A DNA stretch of 64,000 nt from Antitrichia curtipendula (GCA_951230915.1 OX579641.1:18020254-18084253); one strand, 5' to 3'; positions 1 through 12,300 are shown, numbered from the stretch's first letter. The notes: generated by a model from the letters alone, not told the origin. Program-made: numbers and translations.

Positions 1-44
1 TTCCTAATAGATAACATGGTGTCATTAGGTCTTTGCTCCAAAAA

Positions 45-350
45 CTTTTTCAAAGCATTAGAAAAAAAATCTGGACTCTCCAGAAGGCCGTTTGACTTTC
101 TAGAATTGTGCAATTACAGAAAAAAAATATTAAAAAATTGAAATAAAAAAATAAAATAAAATACTTATTTATTTATTTATTTCATAGTTCACCTTGTGTG
201 CCACGCAAGACTGGAGACTTTTTAAGAAAATTCAATTTAAAAAAAATTAAAACAAAAAAAAACAAAAAACTTTTTTATTCCCCTGGATTTGCACAGTTCC
301 AGAAAGTCAAACGGCCTTCTGGAGAGTCCAGATTTTTTCTAATGTTTGAA
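45..350. repeat. Foldback element with long inverted arms
   Basis: The segment at about 45-112 recurs in inverted orientation at about 291-350. Both arms share CTGGACTCTCCAGAAGGCC and the following TTTGACTTTC tract, and the match runs out into the flanking CATTAGAAAAAA. The roughly 180-bp centre is A/T homopolymer-rich with no ORF. The right arm overlaps the end of the transposase-like remnant at 307-606, so the element may be a deleted derivative of that transposon. Superfamily not assigned; no clear target duplication was seen. Confidence 0.7.
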
Positions 351-606
351 GAGCACTACCTACATCTTTAAAGCCTACAATCTCTTCTACTATATCGTAA
401 GGATTAGCTTCATCAGGATTAGTATCTTTGTATTCACTACCTTCTTGTTGAGATGAAAGCATTTCAATAATTTCTTCATCGGTGGGCTGATAAGGGTTAT
501 TCAAATCAAACTCGAGCTCACAATTTAAATACTCTTGAACATTCATGTTAGGGGTCTCACTCTCAGAGGATATCAAACTTAATTGTTCAGATACATCTAT
601 CTATCA
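307..606 (-). pseudogene. Possible C-terminal remnant of a pogo/Tigger-type transposase
   Basis: The minus strand is open from about 606 to 307 with a strongly acidic composition. It contains LNCELEFDLNNPYQ, then TDEEIIEML, then NPYDIVEEIVGFKDVGSALQ, then a short helix that runs into the foldback arm. The TDEEI block followed by an acidic linker and a final SAL..LE helix resembles the C-terminal tail of CENP-B-like DDE transposases. That is a resemblance by eye, not an alignment. There is no start in context and no DDE core nearby; an in-frame stop closes the frame just upstream. If correct, this is the only transposase coding trace in the window. It could also be a fragment of an unrelated acidic protein. 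Confidence 0.35.
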
Positions 607-1331
607 GTTTGTTTCTAGAATAGACATCTAGAGTCACTTTGCAACTAGAAACTATTACTTTACCTCAAAATTATCTCCCCCCAAGCGATGGCTCTTACGA
701 AAAGCCTTTTTTTGGAAACTTATCACTTACCGAGGTAAAATTAACAAAGTCGGGAGCGCGACATTGCGTGACACTTAACACATAACACTTACTAGTCTTA
801 ATTTTAAGGGAGCGGAAATCTCCATAACACATATAGAGTTTTAACACTTATCGAGGTCTGACGGTATGTAGTGTACTTATTTAAGGGCTACATAACCCCT
901 ACTGCACCAACTTCATGTTGTATCTCATATTTTATACAGGTCTCAGAAACATCGTCTTGATAAACTGGATTTAATTATGTATCTAGAGGTTTGCAATTTG
1001 ACAAGAGGAAAATGGGTGTAACTCACAACAAGTTCCATCATCTTGCTTTCTATTTTCATACTATGTTCAAGGTTTCATAAACATACCCTTTCCTCTATAT
1101 GCACCATTGATTCCCATTGTGATTATGTTTGGAAGCATAAATGAAAAATCTATATTTTGAGAAGCATTACAACAAGGAAGGAAACCTTGCATTGGATATT
1201 CAAAAACATGGTTATATCTTGACTAAATCATGTCCCTCTTTAGAATCATTGACTCATTAACTTGAAAGTTGAGATCCTTATCCTACACCATTTCTTCCGT
1301 GACTTTTCAAAAACAAGGGATAATTATTATA
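607..1331. other. Intergenic, no gene recognised
   Basis: AT-rich unique-looking sequence without a coding frame longer than chance on either strand and without a recognised repeat end. Confidence 0.6.
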
Positions 1332-1333
1332 TA

Positions 1334-1871
1334 CTCCCTCTATCCCAAAATGATCTTTGTGTTGTACTTTGTGATGTTAAGAACTAGTCAAATTTGGCTT
1401 TTAATTGCTATTTGAGACCAACAAAACAATTCCAAGCATTAGTTCTCCCTCCATCCATGCAATCATCAATTGAAAAACAAATATATAAAATGATTGAAGG
1501 GATCAACCAATATCATTTGTTCTTATTTTTTTGCATTTCCTTGAGTGTTGCCCAATTGACAAAGATGAAACATTGGGAGGTGGTATAAAGGCCAACACAT
1601 AGTCTTGGGCACATACTAACTACCTACAAAATGACACCTCACACTCAACAATTAAGTGCCCATTGGTGATCCCTAAAAATGCCCCTAAAAATTCATTTTT
1701 TGATATTTCCAAATTGCACTTTTAAAAGTGTTCCAAAACTCAAAGTTTATAGGATGCTAGAAGTACATCAAACTCTACTTACAACACAAAACGGGTTTAA
1801 AAAAAATATTATTTTCAACCTTGATCCGAAACATTTTATCCAACAAAAAGATAATTTTGGGATGGAGGGAG
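1334..1871. mobile_element. Stowaway-like MITE (Tc1/mariner type), copy 1
   Basis: The left end reads CTCCCTCTATCCCAAAAT and the right end, reverse-complemented, CTCCCTCCATCCCAAAAT. TA dinucleotides lie immediately outside both ends (1332-1333 and 1872-1873), as expected of TA target duplication. The ends match the well-known Stowaway terminus pattern. Length is about 538 bp. The two small ORFs inside have a counterpart in another copy of the same element (57982-58511) and are not independent genes. Confidence 0.8.
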
Positions 1872-1873
1872 TA

Positions 1874-2394
1874 ACTAGATATTATTACCAAGACATTACT
1901 ACTCAATGGTTGGATTGCCTTTAATTATTTTCAATGTTGTTGTAAGAGACACTTGTTGATTTTGAGCCAAATAGAAAAATACTATGAGCTTTCGAAAAAA
2001 TAAAAATAAATAAGAAAAAGCTTTTAAAATAAAAAAAATCCAATAAAATAAATTATTTTCTCAAAAATTCAAATTTAAAGAGAGATTTTCCAAAAGTTAT
2101 TTTGGAAACAAAAATGGACGGAAATTTTCATCCAACAAATAGATAGCTTGATATTTATATCTTTAGAAGGGAGGAAATGGCCTATTACTCCAAGGTGAAG
2201 ATACTCCTAGAATCCTAGTCAACCTATTACATGTCAAAGTTGATGCGAAAAAACAATTTGAATTCAAGTGCTAAATAAAGATTCCACTAATTATAATACA
2301 TATCATCTTCAATCTATGTAATCCAAGTGAGTAACCTCAAATCTCATTCCAGCTCTACATACTCATTTTGAGCTTAAAAAAGACCCATAAATCT
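1874..2394. other. Intergenic, no gene recognised
   Basis: AT-rich spacer between two mobile elements; no coding frame or RNA gene seen. Confidence 0.6.
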
Positions 2395-2398
2395 TTAA

Positions 2399-2943
2399 CC
2401 TCTAAAAGACCAAACACCGTATTTTGGCAACATAGCAATTTTGGGTAGCTCACTACGGATGGAATTTTTATTTATTTTTCCTTTAAAATTTCACACCACA
2501 TGTGTCAAGGGAGTAGCTTTAGGGCCAACAGTTCTCAAAACTTTTGACTACATGTTAAAAAAGTTATTGCATGATATGTAGTTTTTGTTACTCGGCGGGC
2601 AGTTTAGGCAGCTCAAGAAACTTCTTTTAAAATCACTTTTTTTTAAAATAAAAATTTCAAATTCATTCTAAAGATTTATTTATATGTGAAAAACTTTGAA
2701 CCATTCCATTTTTATTAATGAGATGAAAGTTATGAGGAATTTCAGTTTGTGGGTAGGGATAGAATCTAGAAACTATAATTTTCAAAATGTAATCAAAAGT
2801 TATGAAAATTGTTGAACCTTAAAGCTACTCCTCAGGCACATGTGGTGTGAATTTTTTAAAGAACTATAAATAAAAACTTTGTTTGTAGTGAGCTGCCCAA
2901 AATCGCTATATTGCCAAAAAACCGGTGTTTGGTCCTTTAGAGG
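2399..2943. mobile_element. TTAA-flanked element (piggyBac-like MITE), copy P1
   Basis: TTAA lies directly outside both ends (2395-2398 and 2944-2947). The termini begin CCTCTAAAAGACC on the left and CCTCTAAAGGACC on the reversed right, and the inverted match continues for about 60 bp, through CAAACACCG and the AGCTCACTAC block. The inside has no transposase. TTAA duplication with CCC/CCT-starting ends is the hallmark of the piggyBac superfamily; the assignment is inference from ends and target site only. Confidence 0.78.
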
Positions 2944-3159
2944 TTAAATTAACAAAAATGTTTGAAGTTTGAATTTCATCTTGATTATGGTTAGTATGTA
3001 TAGGGCAACACTGGATGATGAGCGACATTGGCCTAATGTAAACCACTGCAAAGAAATGGGGCCCCAGAAATATTTTATTCTACTACTATATCCCCAAGAG
3101 CCTAGTTGAGGTGAATTGGCCCCTTCGCTCGTCCTCAGGGAGTTCATTTAGAGTATACA

Positions 3160-3668
3160 TTAAAAGCCACGTGTGAACAAAATTTTGGATCCCTTATATA
3201 CTTTTTGAATTTAAAATTTAAAAAAAGAAGAAGAATATGGATAGATTTTCCTACTTTGAAATTTTATGTTTTGAATTATTGATATTTTTATTTGTTAATA
3301 ATAATTAGTTACAAATTTTTGAAGTAAAAGGATACACCATAGAACTGAAAAATAACTTTCACACCCCTATATTATATATAAAAAAATGGTCTAAACAATG
3401 AACAAAAAATTTCCTAAAAATAATTCTCTATTGAAAGTTCATTTTGAGTTGAATATTGATTTAATGGTCATCTAAATGTGTTTTCTATAATTATTTGAGT
3501 TGAAAAACATGCCATTTTAGTTCATTTTCAACCTTTTCTAGAAATCATTTCATATTTTATTTGAGTTGGAAATTTTGGCAATAGAAACCTATAGTCATTA
3601 TTACATAATGCTGAAAATTTTAGGTTGAAATTATAGTTTATTAGAAACCACTTGTTCGCACGTGGTTT
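3160..3668. repeat. Inverted-repeat element with CCACGTG ends
   Basis: The left boundary has AAAAGCCACGTGTGAACAAA; the right boundary has CACTTGTTCGCACGTGGTTT, an imperfect reverse complement. The interior is AT-rich and noncoding. The arms are short and diverged, so the boundaries are approximate. Confidence 0.45.
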
Positions 3669-3727
3669 GTTGTAGTAGAACTAAGTGCACCCCCCGAGCA
3701 CTCGTCCTGCCAAAGTCCATCCATGGG

Positions 3728-3855
3728 TGCATATAAAAAAAAAGCCTCTATTTCGTGCCGTGTAAAATCTATTTTCTACAATCCCCCTTGTTAATTTGGA
3801 GCCTCTGATTGCAAATATGAATTCAAAATTTGCAAAAATCGATGCATAGAAAATT
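3728..3855 (+). repeat. Dispersed repeat, copy 1
   Basis: The segment with GCCTCTATTTCGTGCC, TTTGGAGCCTCTGATTGCAA and AATTCAAAATTTGCAAA recurs in inverted orientation at about 41925-42055, where TTTGCAATCAGAGGCTCC and the flanking blocks reappear. Element type unknown. Confidence 0.6.
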
Positions 3856-5339
3856 AAAAAATTTAGAGGTTTCCCAAGGGGATGAGCAAGGGGGTCGGCC
3901 CAAGAGCCCTGGGCCTCTTAGAGCAGGCTTATCACATTGGGCTCCTATACTGAGTTTAAGTTAAAACAACCCATTGCAGTTAGAATTAGTAAGTTGACTT
4001 CATGCCATTGCTGAATTAAAAAAAAAATTCTCACATAAAGACAAGTGTGAGAAACAACAAGAGCAATTGAAATTATATTTTTTCGACGAAGTATATATTT
4101 GCTCTGAAATTTTCAAAGTAAATTGTCCAAACGAGTCTTTAAGCTACAAGACCAACAAGAAGTGATCTATAATGGCCATCTTACTCACCTAAAACAATCA
4201 TAGTATTTCCTAATGTAGAAGGCCCCCAAAAGCACTTCCTAGACTGAATTTACATTGAAAAGCTAGAAGTTCCTATTCACTCCATTACTGTCAACTAAGA
4301 CATTAATTGTGGCCCAAATCTAATTTATTGACCCCCCCTATAATAAGGTCATTTTCTAGGTGTCTACTATGAATCTTTTGACCACAATGGATTGTTCTAT
4401 TTTATCTCATTTGAACTGAAACTTACAATTACAAATCATGGCTTGCATGCAATATGGATTTATGTGTAAGTTACAAATTGCGTGAGGCAACAAAAAAGAG
4501 CCCAATGGATGAAAATAATTTACAACAGACAAAGACTCTATAATGCCGCATTCCATGGGTGAACCTTCATAACATTGCCTCCAACCCTAATTGTGCAAAA
4601 TAACCCACCTGGGAAATAAACACAAGATTTCATGATGATAGTTTATGTAGGGGAAGAAGAAGAGCCCTAACTTACTCTTGAGGTTGGCATGACTTAAGAG
4701 TCGACTTAACCCTTGAACATCTCAATCTTTTTTTGAAATTTTGCACATTTTTGCTTATATCTTTGTACAAAAATACAATTTACTGCAATTTCATAAAATT
4801 GGTCATAAGAAAGGTTGTCTTTTCAAGATCGAAGTGTTACATTGGATGAATGAGAAGTTGATTGGACGAAACAAGGCCTGCAAGCCCTCTGTTCATCGTC
4901 TAGAAAATGGACATCGCAGCGCTTAAGGATTAAGAGTCTGTTCATCTTGGGTCCTATTTCAAATTCATTTGAATAGATTATGCATGCATAATAATTTTGA
5001 AGAACCAAATTCAAGGAATGGAGGGTTTTAGGGTTTGGGGGGGAGCAGTACTCCGACTCCCCAGCACGCTCAGCAGATTCCCATACAAATTCTCGGCGAC
5101 GGCCACTCCCAACATGAAAAGAGTCGGCAATGGCGGGGCATCTGCGACGCGGTGACAAGCTTCCGCACTTTCCTTCCCGTCCCTTCTCAGTCCTCACCAG
5201 AGTAACTTACTCCCGCTCAACAATTCCCACCATTCAATCCTCCTGAGAATTCTAACCTGTCCATCACGTTGGATCCCGTCTGCACTTCGCCACTATCACG
5301 TGGATTCGTGTAGTTTCCAATTCGGTTTTAGTTTGATGC

Positions 5340-5441
5340 GGGTTTCAATTCGATTTGGGTTTCAGTTTGATGTGGGTTTCAGTTCGATTTGAGTTTCAGT
5401 TTGATTCGGATTGCAGTTCGATTTGGGTTGCAGTTTGATTT
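5340..5441. repeat. 17-bp tandem repeat in the putative 5' leader
   Basis: Six consecutive 17-bp units of the form GGGTTTCAGTTYGATTT lie at 5340, 5357, 5374, 5391, 5408 and 5425, differing by a few substitutions each. The array ends about 70 bp before the ATG at 5510, so it lies in the promoter or 5' leader of the small membrane-protein gene. Copy number is likely to vary between individuals. Confidence 0.85.
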
Positions 5442-5509
5442 GCAGTTTGGTTTGGTTTCGAATTGTTCTGTCTTGATAAGTTTTGTTGTGGCGGGGGCGA
5501 GCTTGGGCG

Positions 5510-5680
5510 ATGGCGATTGGCAAGAGCGAGAAGGTGGCCATTGCGTTGGGCTTCGTTGGTGCCGCGTTCACGCTGCTGGCGTACGAGCAGACCATCATGA
5601 CCACCACGCACAGCATTCTGCTGGGGTTCGCCATCTCGCTCATCGCTTTGGGAATCAAGGAGCTCGACTTGATGACGTGA
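5510..5680 (+). CDS. Small two-helix membrane protein, 56 residues
   Basis: A single-exon frame from ATG 5510 to TGA 5678-5680. An upstream in-frame TTG is ignored because a eukaryotic start should be ATG. The protein has a basic start (MAIGKSEK), a first hydrophobic helix at about residues 8-24 (VAIALGFVGAAFTLLAY), a polar EQTIMTTTH loop, a second helix at about 34-48 (SILLGFAISLIALGI), and an acidic KELDLMT tail. This is a compact helical hairpin of the size seen in small accessory subunits of ER or organelle membrane complexes, but I do not recognise the family and assign no function. The frame is GC-richer than its surroundings and has good codon texture, and a 17-bp tandem array precedes it. 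The gene call rests on composition and the clean helix-loop-helix pattern. Confidence 0.65.
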   Translation: MAIGKSEKVAIALGFVGAAFTLLAYEQTIMTTTHSILLGFAISLIALGIKELDLMT

Positions 5681-6779
5681 CTTCAGACGACGGGAGGTTC
5701 TGCCCGTGGAGAATGTCTCCAGGAGGAACCTTTACAGTGTGATTGTTCGCCGACAGGGTTTGAGAGCTTCCTCTTGTGGTCGAACTCTGCTTGTTCGCAG
5801 TTGATCGAGGCATGATTCGGCGGAAAAACCAACAATGAAGAATGTTTAGCTGAAATCATACCCTTGGAAGTATAACTGGGCTAAACTCTAACGAAGGGTG
5901 TTTTTGAGGACTCTGATGCTCACGGCCTTTTGTTTAGGGCTGGAAGATTTCTTTTCTTGAAGGAGGTGCGTAGGTTCTAGGGACCTTACTCTGATGAGTG
6001 TGTAAAGTACCGATATTTCGATACAATCTTCTTTCGTGAAGCTCTGTCTGTGTGTTCTTTGCAAATTTTCGCACTAGATTTTGGAGATTGATATTAGAGT
6101 GATATGTTGTGTAGTTCTTGTACTTGCACGACCCGTCTCTCTCCTGATTGCTGTGTCGTGGACAATCTTGTGTAGGAATCTCATTTTGAGGTTAACTTAC
6201 TTTGGGGAACATATGTCTCTGTGGAGAGAGTTTCAAGTTTGAAATACGAACAGTGACTTGAACATGCCATTGCCGAGATAAATCGATAGAGTTGCATCTG
6301 GAATTTTCATTCTTAATCTTAGTATTTTAGGCATTTTCAGCTCACTTATGAGAATGAACTTCCGAATGTGTTTAGTTTTTGTGTTTGTGTCAATGGCTTA
6401 AGGTATATTTGAACTTGGTTTTGAGAGTGGTGTTAGTGATGCATGATTTCCATGTCCACCTGCATCTCACTTGGCGAGAGTGATTTTCCCATTTGATCTT
6501 TCACAAATGTGTGTTGAAAATATTTGTTATTGAATATATATGCATTGTTTTTTTCAACCCCTCTCAGAATTTCGTTCATAACTTTTGATTGGAGGCTCAA
6601 AATTTCAAACAAACAGATTTTTGAAAACAAAAGTTGGTTTGATTCCCAACTATTTTTATTTCAAAGTTTTTTGAAAAAAGTTATTCTACTATGTCAAAAT
6701 GGTCACCAAAGTTTGTTGAGTTTAAAACCAATGTCTTAAAAATGCATAAGTATAAAAAAAAAACTTTATTATACACCAA
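5681..6779. other. Downstream flank of the small membrane-protein gene
   Basis: Roughly the first 700 bp has balanced composition and probably includes the 3' untranslated region. After about 6.5 kb it becomes AT-rich. No second gene recognised. Confidence 0.5.
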
Positions 6780-7600
6780 CCCCTAAAGAATCAAGGCCTA
6801 TTTTTTGCCAAAAAACACTCAAAATTATCATTTTTTTGCAAGTGTAAAAAGAAATTAATTAATTTTTTGCATATCCACGAATAAGAGCTTACTTCTAACT
6901 AGTATGAGAATGTGTGGAATAAATTTCAGAAATTTTGACCGCACAAATTGCAAGATATTTGCATTCAAAGTGATGTAAACAAGTTTTTTCTGCACATTGT
7001 GGGACTAGATTATTTGACTTTGAATCTTCTTAATTAAATTTTTTTGCACTACAAAGTTTTGAGGTTTAAATCTTTATGGTGGGGAATTGACTTGAGAGTT
7101 TAGGGAAAGAAAAGAAATTCAAAAAAACTTAATTTTTGTTCTTAAACAATTGTTTAATAGAAATAGATACAAAATAGAAGGAACATCTAAATTACTAATA
7201 TCTCTAAGATGGATTTAAAATGCATTGATTCCAATGGTGAGATTGTTTTAACAAGTAAACTAAACCATGTGGGACTTTTTTTTTCTTAAGTTGTAAAAAT
7301 TGCACTAAAAAAATAGATCCTATAAGTTATTTTTTCATGAAGATGCTTAGATTGCCCAAAAAACAAGATTGTCCAAATGAAACGAATAAAAGCTTTTTAT
7401 GAAGACAAAATAACCATCTATAAAAAAAATTCAAAGAAAATTTCAAATTTTTGAATTTTTTTTGATGCCTCATTTTCCGCGTTTGAACTTACTTGGGCAT
7501 TATTTTTGTTCCCAAGCACCAATTGAAAATAAATAAATTATTCTCACAAAGATAATCAATTTTTTTATCTTTATAAAAAATTTCAAAAAATCATGAAATA
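6780..7600 (+). mobile_element. TTAA-family element, copy P2, degraded
   Basis: The start ACCCCTAAAGAATCAAGGCC and interior blocks (TTGCAAGATATTTGCATT, GATGCTTAGATTGCCC, CACCAATTGA) match copy P3 at 35772-36354 in the same order. The left flank is CCAA rather than TTAA and the right terminus is not found, so this copy is mutated or truncated. The right coordinate is approximate. Confidence 0.6.
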
Positions 7601-7878
7601 CTAGACTACTCATACCACAATGGGCATGAAAACACCTAAATTCTTGTGTGGATATTAGACTAATACCAAAGTGAGCATGGAAACATCCAAAAGCAACACA
7701 CTCTAAGCTTGAATCACACATGGGTGATTGGCCAATGCAAGATCCACTGACAACTTCTTTGAACTCTACTTGTCTACTTTAGATCCAATTGTGCTTGGAT
7801 TTAGATCGTTTTTTAGATGTTGATTAACAATTGGTGTTGGATTTAGGTTGTGCTACCTTAGTCTAAATCTTTTAACAA

Positions 7879-7906
7879 GTTTGTTTGTTTGTTTGTTTGT
7901 TTGTTT
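7879..7906. repeat. (GTTT)7 microsatellite
   Basis: Seven perfect GTTT units. Confidence 0.95.
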
Positions 7907-8116
7907 CTTATAGTGAGATCTCTTGGACTGTGTGTCTCCCAATCGTGTTCTTGGTACCACTAGAAAGCTCTTAGCAAGCAAGAAGGGGTGTACGAGCAGT
8001 GAAGACATCACTTCGAATGCAAAGCCTTGTCGAGAAAAGGTAGATGCTTGAAAGTTGCTCATGATTTCCTCTTGATTGTTTCTTCACGTTGAGATTTCGT
8101 ACTATAAATCTTTGTT

Positions 8117-8547
8117 TATGGTAGAACCAACCATTACCAACCACGCATCCATATCCAACCTATAGAGTGTAGCTATTTTCAACCAAGGTTGGAAGAGGTT
8201 TCCAACCAAAGTTTGGAATGTTATGTTTTCTCCTTTGCAAAGCTAGGACTATAAAATCATGATACATGTCTTGATGTAGTGAGCAAGAAGTAGGAAGTAG
8301 TGAGCAAGAAAGTTGTTATGGAATGATTGGAATTGAAGGACTCTATATATTGGGAATGGGTTGAGGCCAACTCTTGGCTTCCAAAATTCAAAGTTATCTG
8401 AATTTAAGCAAAAAAATCACTAAAAATTGACAATATCCATCATTTATATCCATCATTTCTATAGGATAGTAAATTTCCATTGTCTTCTAGTGCTCCAGAA
8501 CATGCGCGGAATCGCTGAAGTGGTCGACTATGGGTGGTTCTGCCATA
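8117..8547 (+). mobile_element. MITE-A copy 1 (TATGGTAGAACC ends)
   Basis: The left end is TATGGTAGAACCAACCAT and the reversed right end TATGGCAGAACCACCCAT. The interior (CCAACCAAAGTTTGGAATGT, AGCAAGAAAGTTGTTATGG, CTCTATATATTGGG) is shared with the copies at 15291 and 33754. The outermost TA could be a TA target duplication, which would suggest Tc1/mariner, but this is not certain. An ORF runs out of its right end into the 3' flank and begins with element sequence. Confidence 0.8.
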
Positions 8548-9398
8548 CTTGTGTGGGAGATCGTCCTTGTGTGGGAGCGTGGGTTAATGTGATCTCAAGC
8601 TGGACCGCGGCAGCTACTTACAATGATTTCAATAAATATCCGCAAATCGGGAGCACCGCCTTAACTTCATTCGAGGTTCTCAGCTGGTGTACCCACCTTC
8701 CCGATCCTAAATTCCCAATGAAGCTGCGGAGTTTCGACAACACGAAGAGCCGAGAAGAGATTGAACCTTCTTCCTGCTCCGAATTGAAGACAAGCAGAGA
8801 TGGCGGATTGGAGTTCTACTCCCTTCGAAGACACCGCAAATGTGATCTGCAGACTTGGCTCGTGCCAGGGTCTTCGGGAAGTCTGCCTACGGTTGATTGT
8901 ACTTAACCTACATGAGCTCTGGAGGAGGAAGTTTGTTAGATTGCGTTAGAAAGTTCGTTTGGTCGATTTAGTTAGAATCCAGCAAAGAGACGCTGTGAAG
9001 CGTTATTCATCACTGATGTCGGAGAGGTGTCGAATGGCTCGCATTTCAAGTTGTGCGTTTCTTCCAAATCCAGTCCAATGTCTTACGAAAGGCGTCTCTT
9101 GGTCAACATGCTCTCGAGATTAGTGTTCAATCTCAGCCGGTGCCTGAAGGTGCGCAACAAAGTCGTACCGCTTGACGTCGACCCCGATTAATTGATGTTC
9201 AGCTACTCGTATCGATTTCTCTCGCGACTTTCAAGCTTGCAACCGATCGACTGCAATTCAGGTTTCTAACTGCACGCCTGGCTGTAAGTTCGGTGAGCTC
9301 AGCTGGTTTCGAACTGCTCAAATCGTAAGTACGTTGGCCCGGTTAAAGTCCCCTTGCGAGGAAAATGGCAGAAAGAGGGCCGACTGCAAAGGAAGCAA
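8548..9398. other. Unique flank, probable 3' region of the SGS3-like gene
   Basis: Balanced composition, no repeat. It lies directly downstream of the minus-strand stop at 9399 and probably includes that gene's 3' untranslated region. A plus-strand frame reaching 8906 is open, but part of it is MITE sequence and it shows no recognisable domain. Confidence 0.45.
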
Positions 9399-12300
9399 TC
9401 ACGAAGGGAACTTGTGTCTTTGTGGGCACGCCAAGTCCAAACACAACTTGTTCACTGGAAAGAACTGGTTGAAGCGGTTATCGCTGGTCCTCACTGTGAA
9501 TTCGACCTTCCTGAACCTCTCAAAGCAGATAGGACACTCCCGCTTCCTGCAACCAAACCATCATGACGTCAATGTCAACAAGTGGAATGCCACAGCGTGA
9601 CTGGTGAGTTTGCCACAGAATACTTCTTCGTGTACATTTACAACCTTTGAACTTCGTACACAAGTAGATAAAATTCGTGAGTTCGCATTTATGCCAGACG
9701 AATTTGAGAAAGCGGTACTTAGTGCTCACCCGCAAACTTTCTAAGAAGCGAGAGAGAAAGGCGAAATTCTCACTTGGTGAGGTACGCTTTGGTATGGACT
9801 TTGTCATGTATAGTTTGAAGGCGCAGGCGTTCATTCTTGGCTTTATTTGATTCTCGCCACAACCTCTGATACTCGTCGATCCACGTCTCCACCATCAATT
9901 GCCGTTCCACATTACGCTGCACTCCAGAAACCAAGGTGATTACACAAGTACATCTACAGGATATCAGTCTCGCTTCACTGTGGTTCTAAATCCCGTGCTT
10001 CACGAAATGTCGGTCTAGCATTGCGTTATAGTCTTCCCCACTTTGGATGCTCTGTCAAGAAGCTGATGGGACACACAATAATTGGTGGCTCCTCTAATTT
10101 CGTGTCCGAAAGCAAACGTACCTTGTATTTTTTCGATAGCATGTCGGACTTGACACGTCCAAGTCGCTGGAGATTCTCTAACCGCATCTGTTCATGTTCC
10201 AATTTTTGTTGCTTTTTCAAGCTTCTTTCTTTGCACCGCAAGTTTCTCAAATTGGTTGCTACCCTGTCAACAAGCATGAAGTAGCCTGTTAGTTCGGAAG
10301 AGACACTTCACTCACATTACCCGAAAAGAGGCTGATATAGGGCCAAATCGCCTGCAATGAACTAAAAGAAATTTACCGATCCCAGTCGTCCTGGAAACTG
10401 TTAAAGAGTAGATAGTTGAAAGTTCTTTCCCAATCAACAGCATGGCACTTACTCTTCCTTTTTCATACTGTCCGTCATTCTTTGAAACTGCTCTCGGACA
10501 TCCTCCACCTCTTGTAACCACACCAGCTGTTCCTTTTTGAGCTCGCCTTCGATGGCATTGATTTGGTTCCGCACTTTCTTCTTGGTGGACGGAGCGTAAC
10601 TTTCTATTCGTTTCAAATCATCTTGCCAGACGCGGTCCAGTTCGTACATCTGCAGTGGTCGTAATTATGGAGCCTGTTACCATTCCAATTCGTACATCAC
10701 TTGCGGTGAATCACATGGAAGAAATTCTCTTGCTTCTGTAGTTTGATCTTACCCTAATTCTGTTATGTGTATCCAGGTGCGTGTTGCGGAGAAGAGGTTA
10801 TTAACGCACCCTGCGACCATCCCTGAAGGAACGCTGGACTTCACAGTTTCGGTTGATGGCCTTGAAGTTGTTCGCCCAGCGGGTCATGATTTTATTGATA
10901 TGATCAAATTTGTCGTCATCGAACAACTCCCCTCTGCGCCCGTAAACCTCCTTTTCGGCTAAGAGCTTCAGGCCGTGCTTCTCCTTCATGTTTTTCCACC
11001 TGTGGCATACAATCGAAAGTGAGAAACATTGCCACAAGCAACCTTGTGTCACTGAAGTTTGAATTTCTGCTGCATCATCCTTCGGGAATTTGGTTTAGCT
11101 GATTGGAAGGGATTACCCTTTCACTGTCATATTGTAAACGGAGGCTGACGTTGCCTTCTCATTGCTTTTCAAATCAAGGGTACGGTGGTCGCCACAGTTG
11201 AACTCAAGCGCTTTGTGCTCTTTCTGACATGCGAGGGTCAATTCTTTTCCATCGATGTAACCGACCTGTATTAGCATCCACCAACATACGTTTTTAATGC
11301 ATACTAATCGTTTGAAATTTCAGATTGAGCTTGAGGCATCTATAGAGTGCATTCCTGTTCGAATTCAGACGACACAACAGGTCTGGTATTCTTCAAAGAA
11401 AGGGATTCAGACATTGAGACAATAAAGAATGCACACAACATCATCTTTACGGCAGAGAAGCTGACCTCTGCAGCTGGAAATACGAACACATTTCGCTTGT
11501 CATCTTTCCCGGAGCTGTACACTGCAAGAATTTCCTTCAGCCGAGGTCTTGTCGCCCCATCAAGAACGGTGCAGGCGTGGCGCCCGTCGTCACTCTCCCG
11601 GTGAGATGGCCATGGGCAAATAATTCGTTCTACTTCATTGAGCTTGTCATCCCGCACAAGCAAGATATTCGGTTTCCAGGGCACCAGCTTGCCACTCTCA
11701 CCTGCAGCAGCCGTCCCGCAATTGAATGATCTTCCCAAGATTGCTACGATCTAACATGCTTGAAACTAACCATGGAATGCTGGCTATGGCTTTCACGAAT
11801 TCCACTTCTCTTGAAGTTAAATTGCTTCTCAAGAAAACTGTCATTGCGCTCTCTCAGGATCGAAGGTTTGCCTCCGAGGAACTTGCTCACAGCTTGATTG
11901 TTAAATATTTGGACGAGAAAGACGAGACAGAAGATGCGACAGAAGAGGCAAAAGTACTACGGACTTACCTGCCTGGCCAGAGCTGCCGGAGGAACAACAC
12001 GGAGGGGCAGGAGTCTCGACGTCCACCTCCGGGTCGAAGTCTGTATGGCACTTTTTGTCAGAGTCTAAGCTTTCTTCTTCCCGAAGGACCTGCTTGAGAG
12101 CACGAAAATAACCACGGTGCTGTCGAGCATTCTCCTTCATGAATCTTTCGGCATGGATCAGCAAAGCGTCCCAGCCCTTAAATCTTTTGTCCTGTTGGCA
12201 TATTGCGCAAACCATTTCCTCTTTGACGGTCCCGTTCAGCCGCTTCACGCCCCGGCGGATGAGGGCCATGTCCACATCTCGCCTGTACTCCAGCTCCTTC

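Larger units (their letters stand above)
2948..5339. other. Intergenic with two old repeats; no gene recognised
   Basis: Contains the inverted-repeat element at 3160-3668 and the dispersed repeat at 3728-3855. The rest is AT-rich until about 4.95 kb, where composition becomes more balanced toward the gene at 5510. A minus-strand open frame at 4823-5197 lacks an ATG start and is treated as chance. Confidence 0.5.

Noticed and set aside
1394..1588. Small ORF similar to one at 58017-58208
   Set aside because: The similarity is explained by both lying in copies of the same Stowaway-like element.
4823..5197. 124-codon minus-strand frame
   Set aside because: No ATG start, low-complexity basic/cysteine content, and it overlaps the likely promoter of the small membrane-protein gene.
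8427..8906. 159-codon plus-strand frame
   Set aside because: It starts inside MITE-A, has no recognisable domain, and the rest lies in the probable 3' region of the minus-strand SGS3-like gene.
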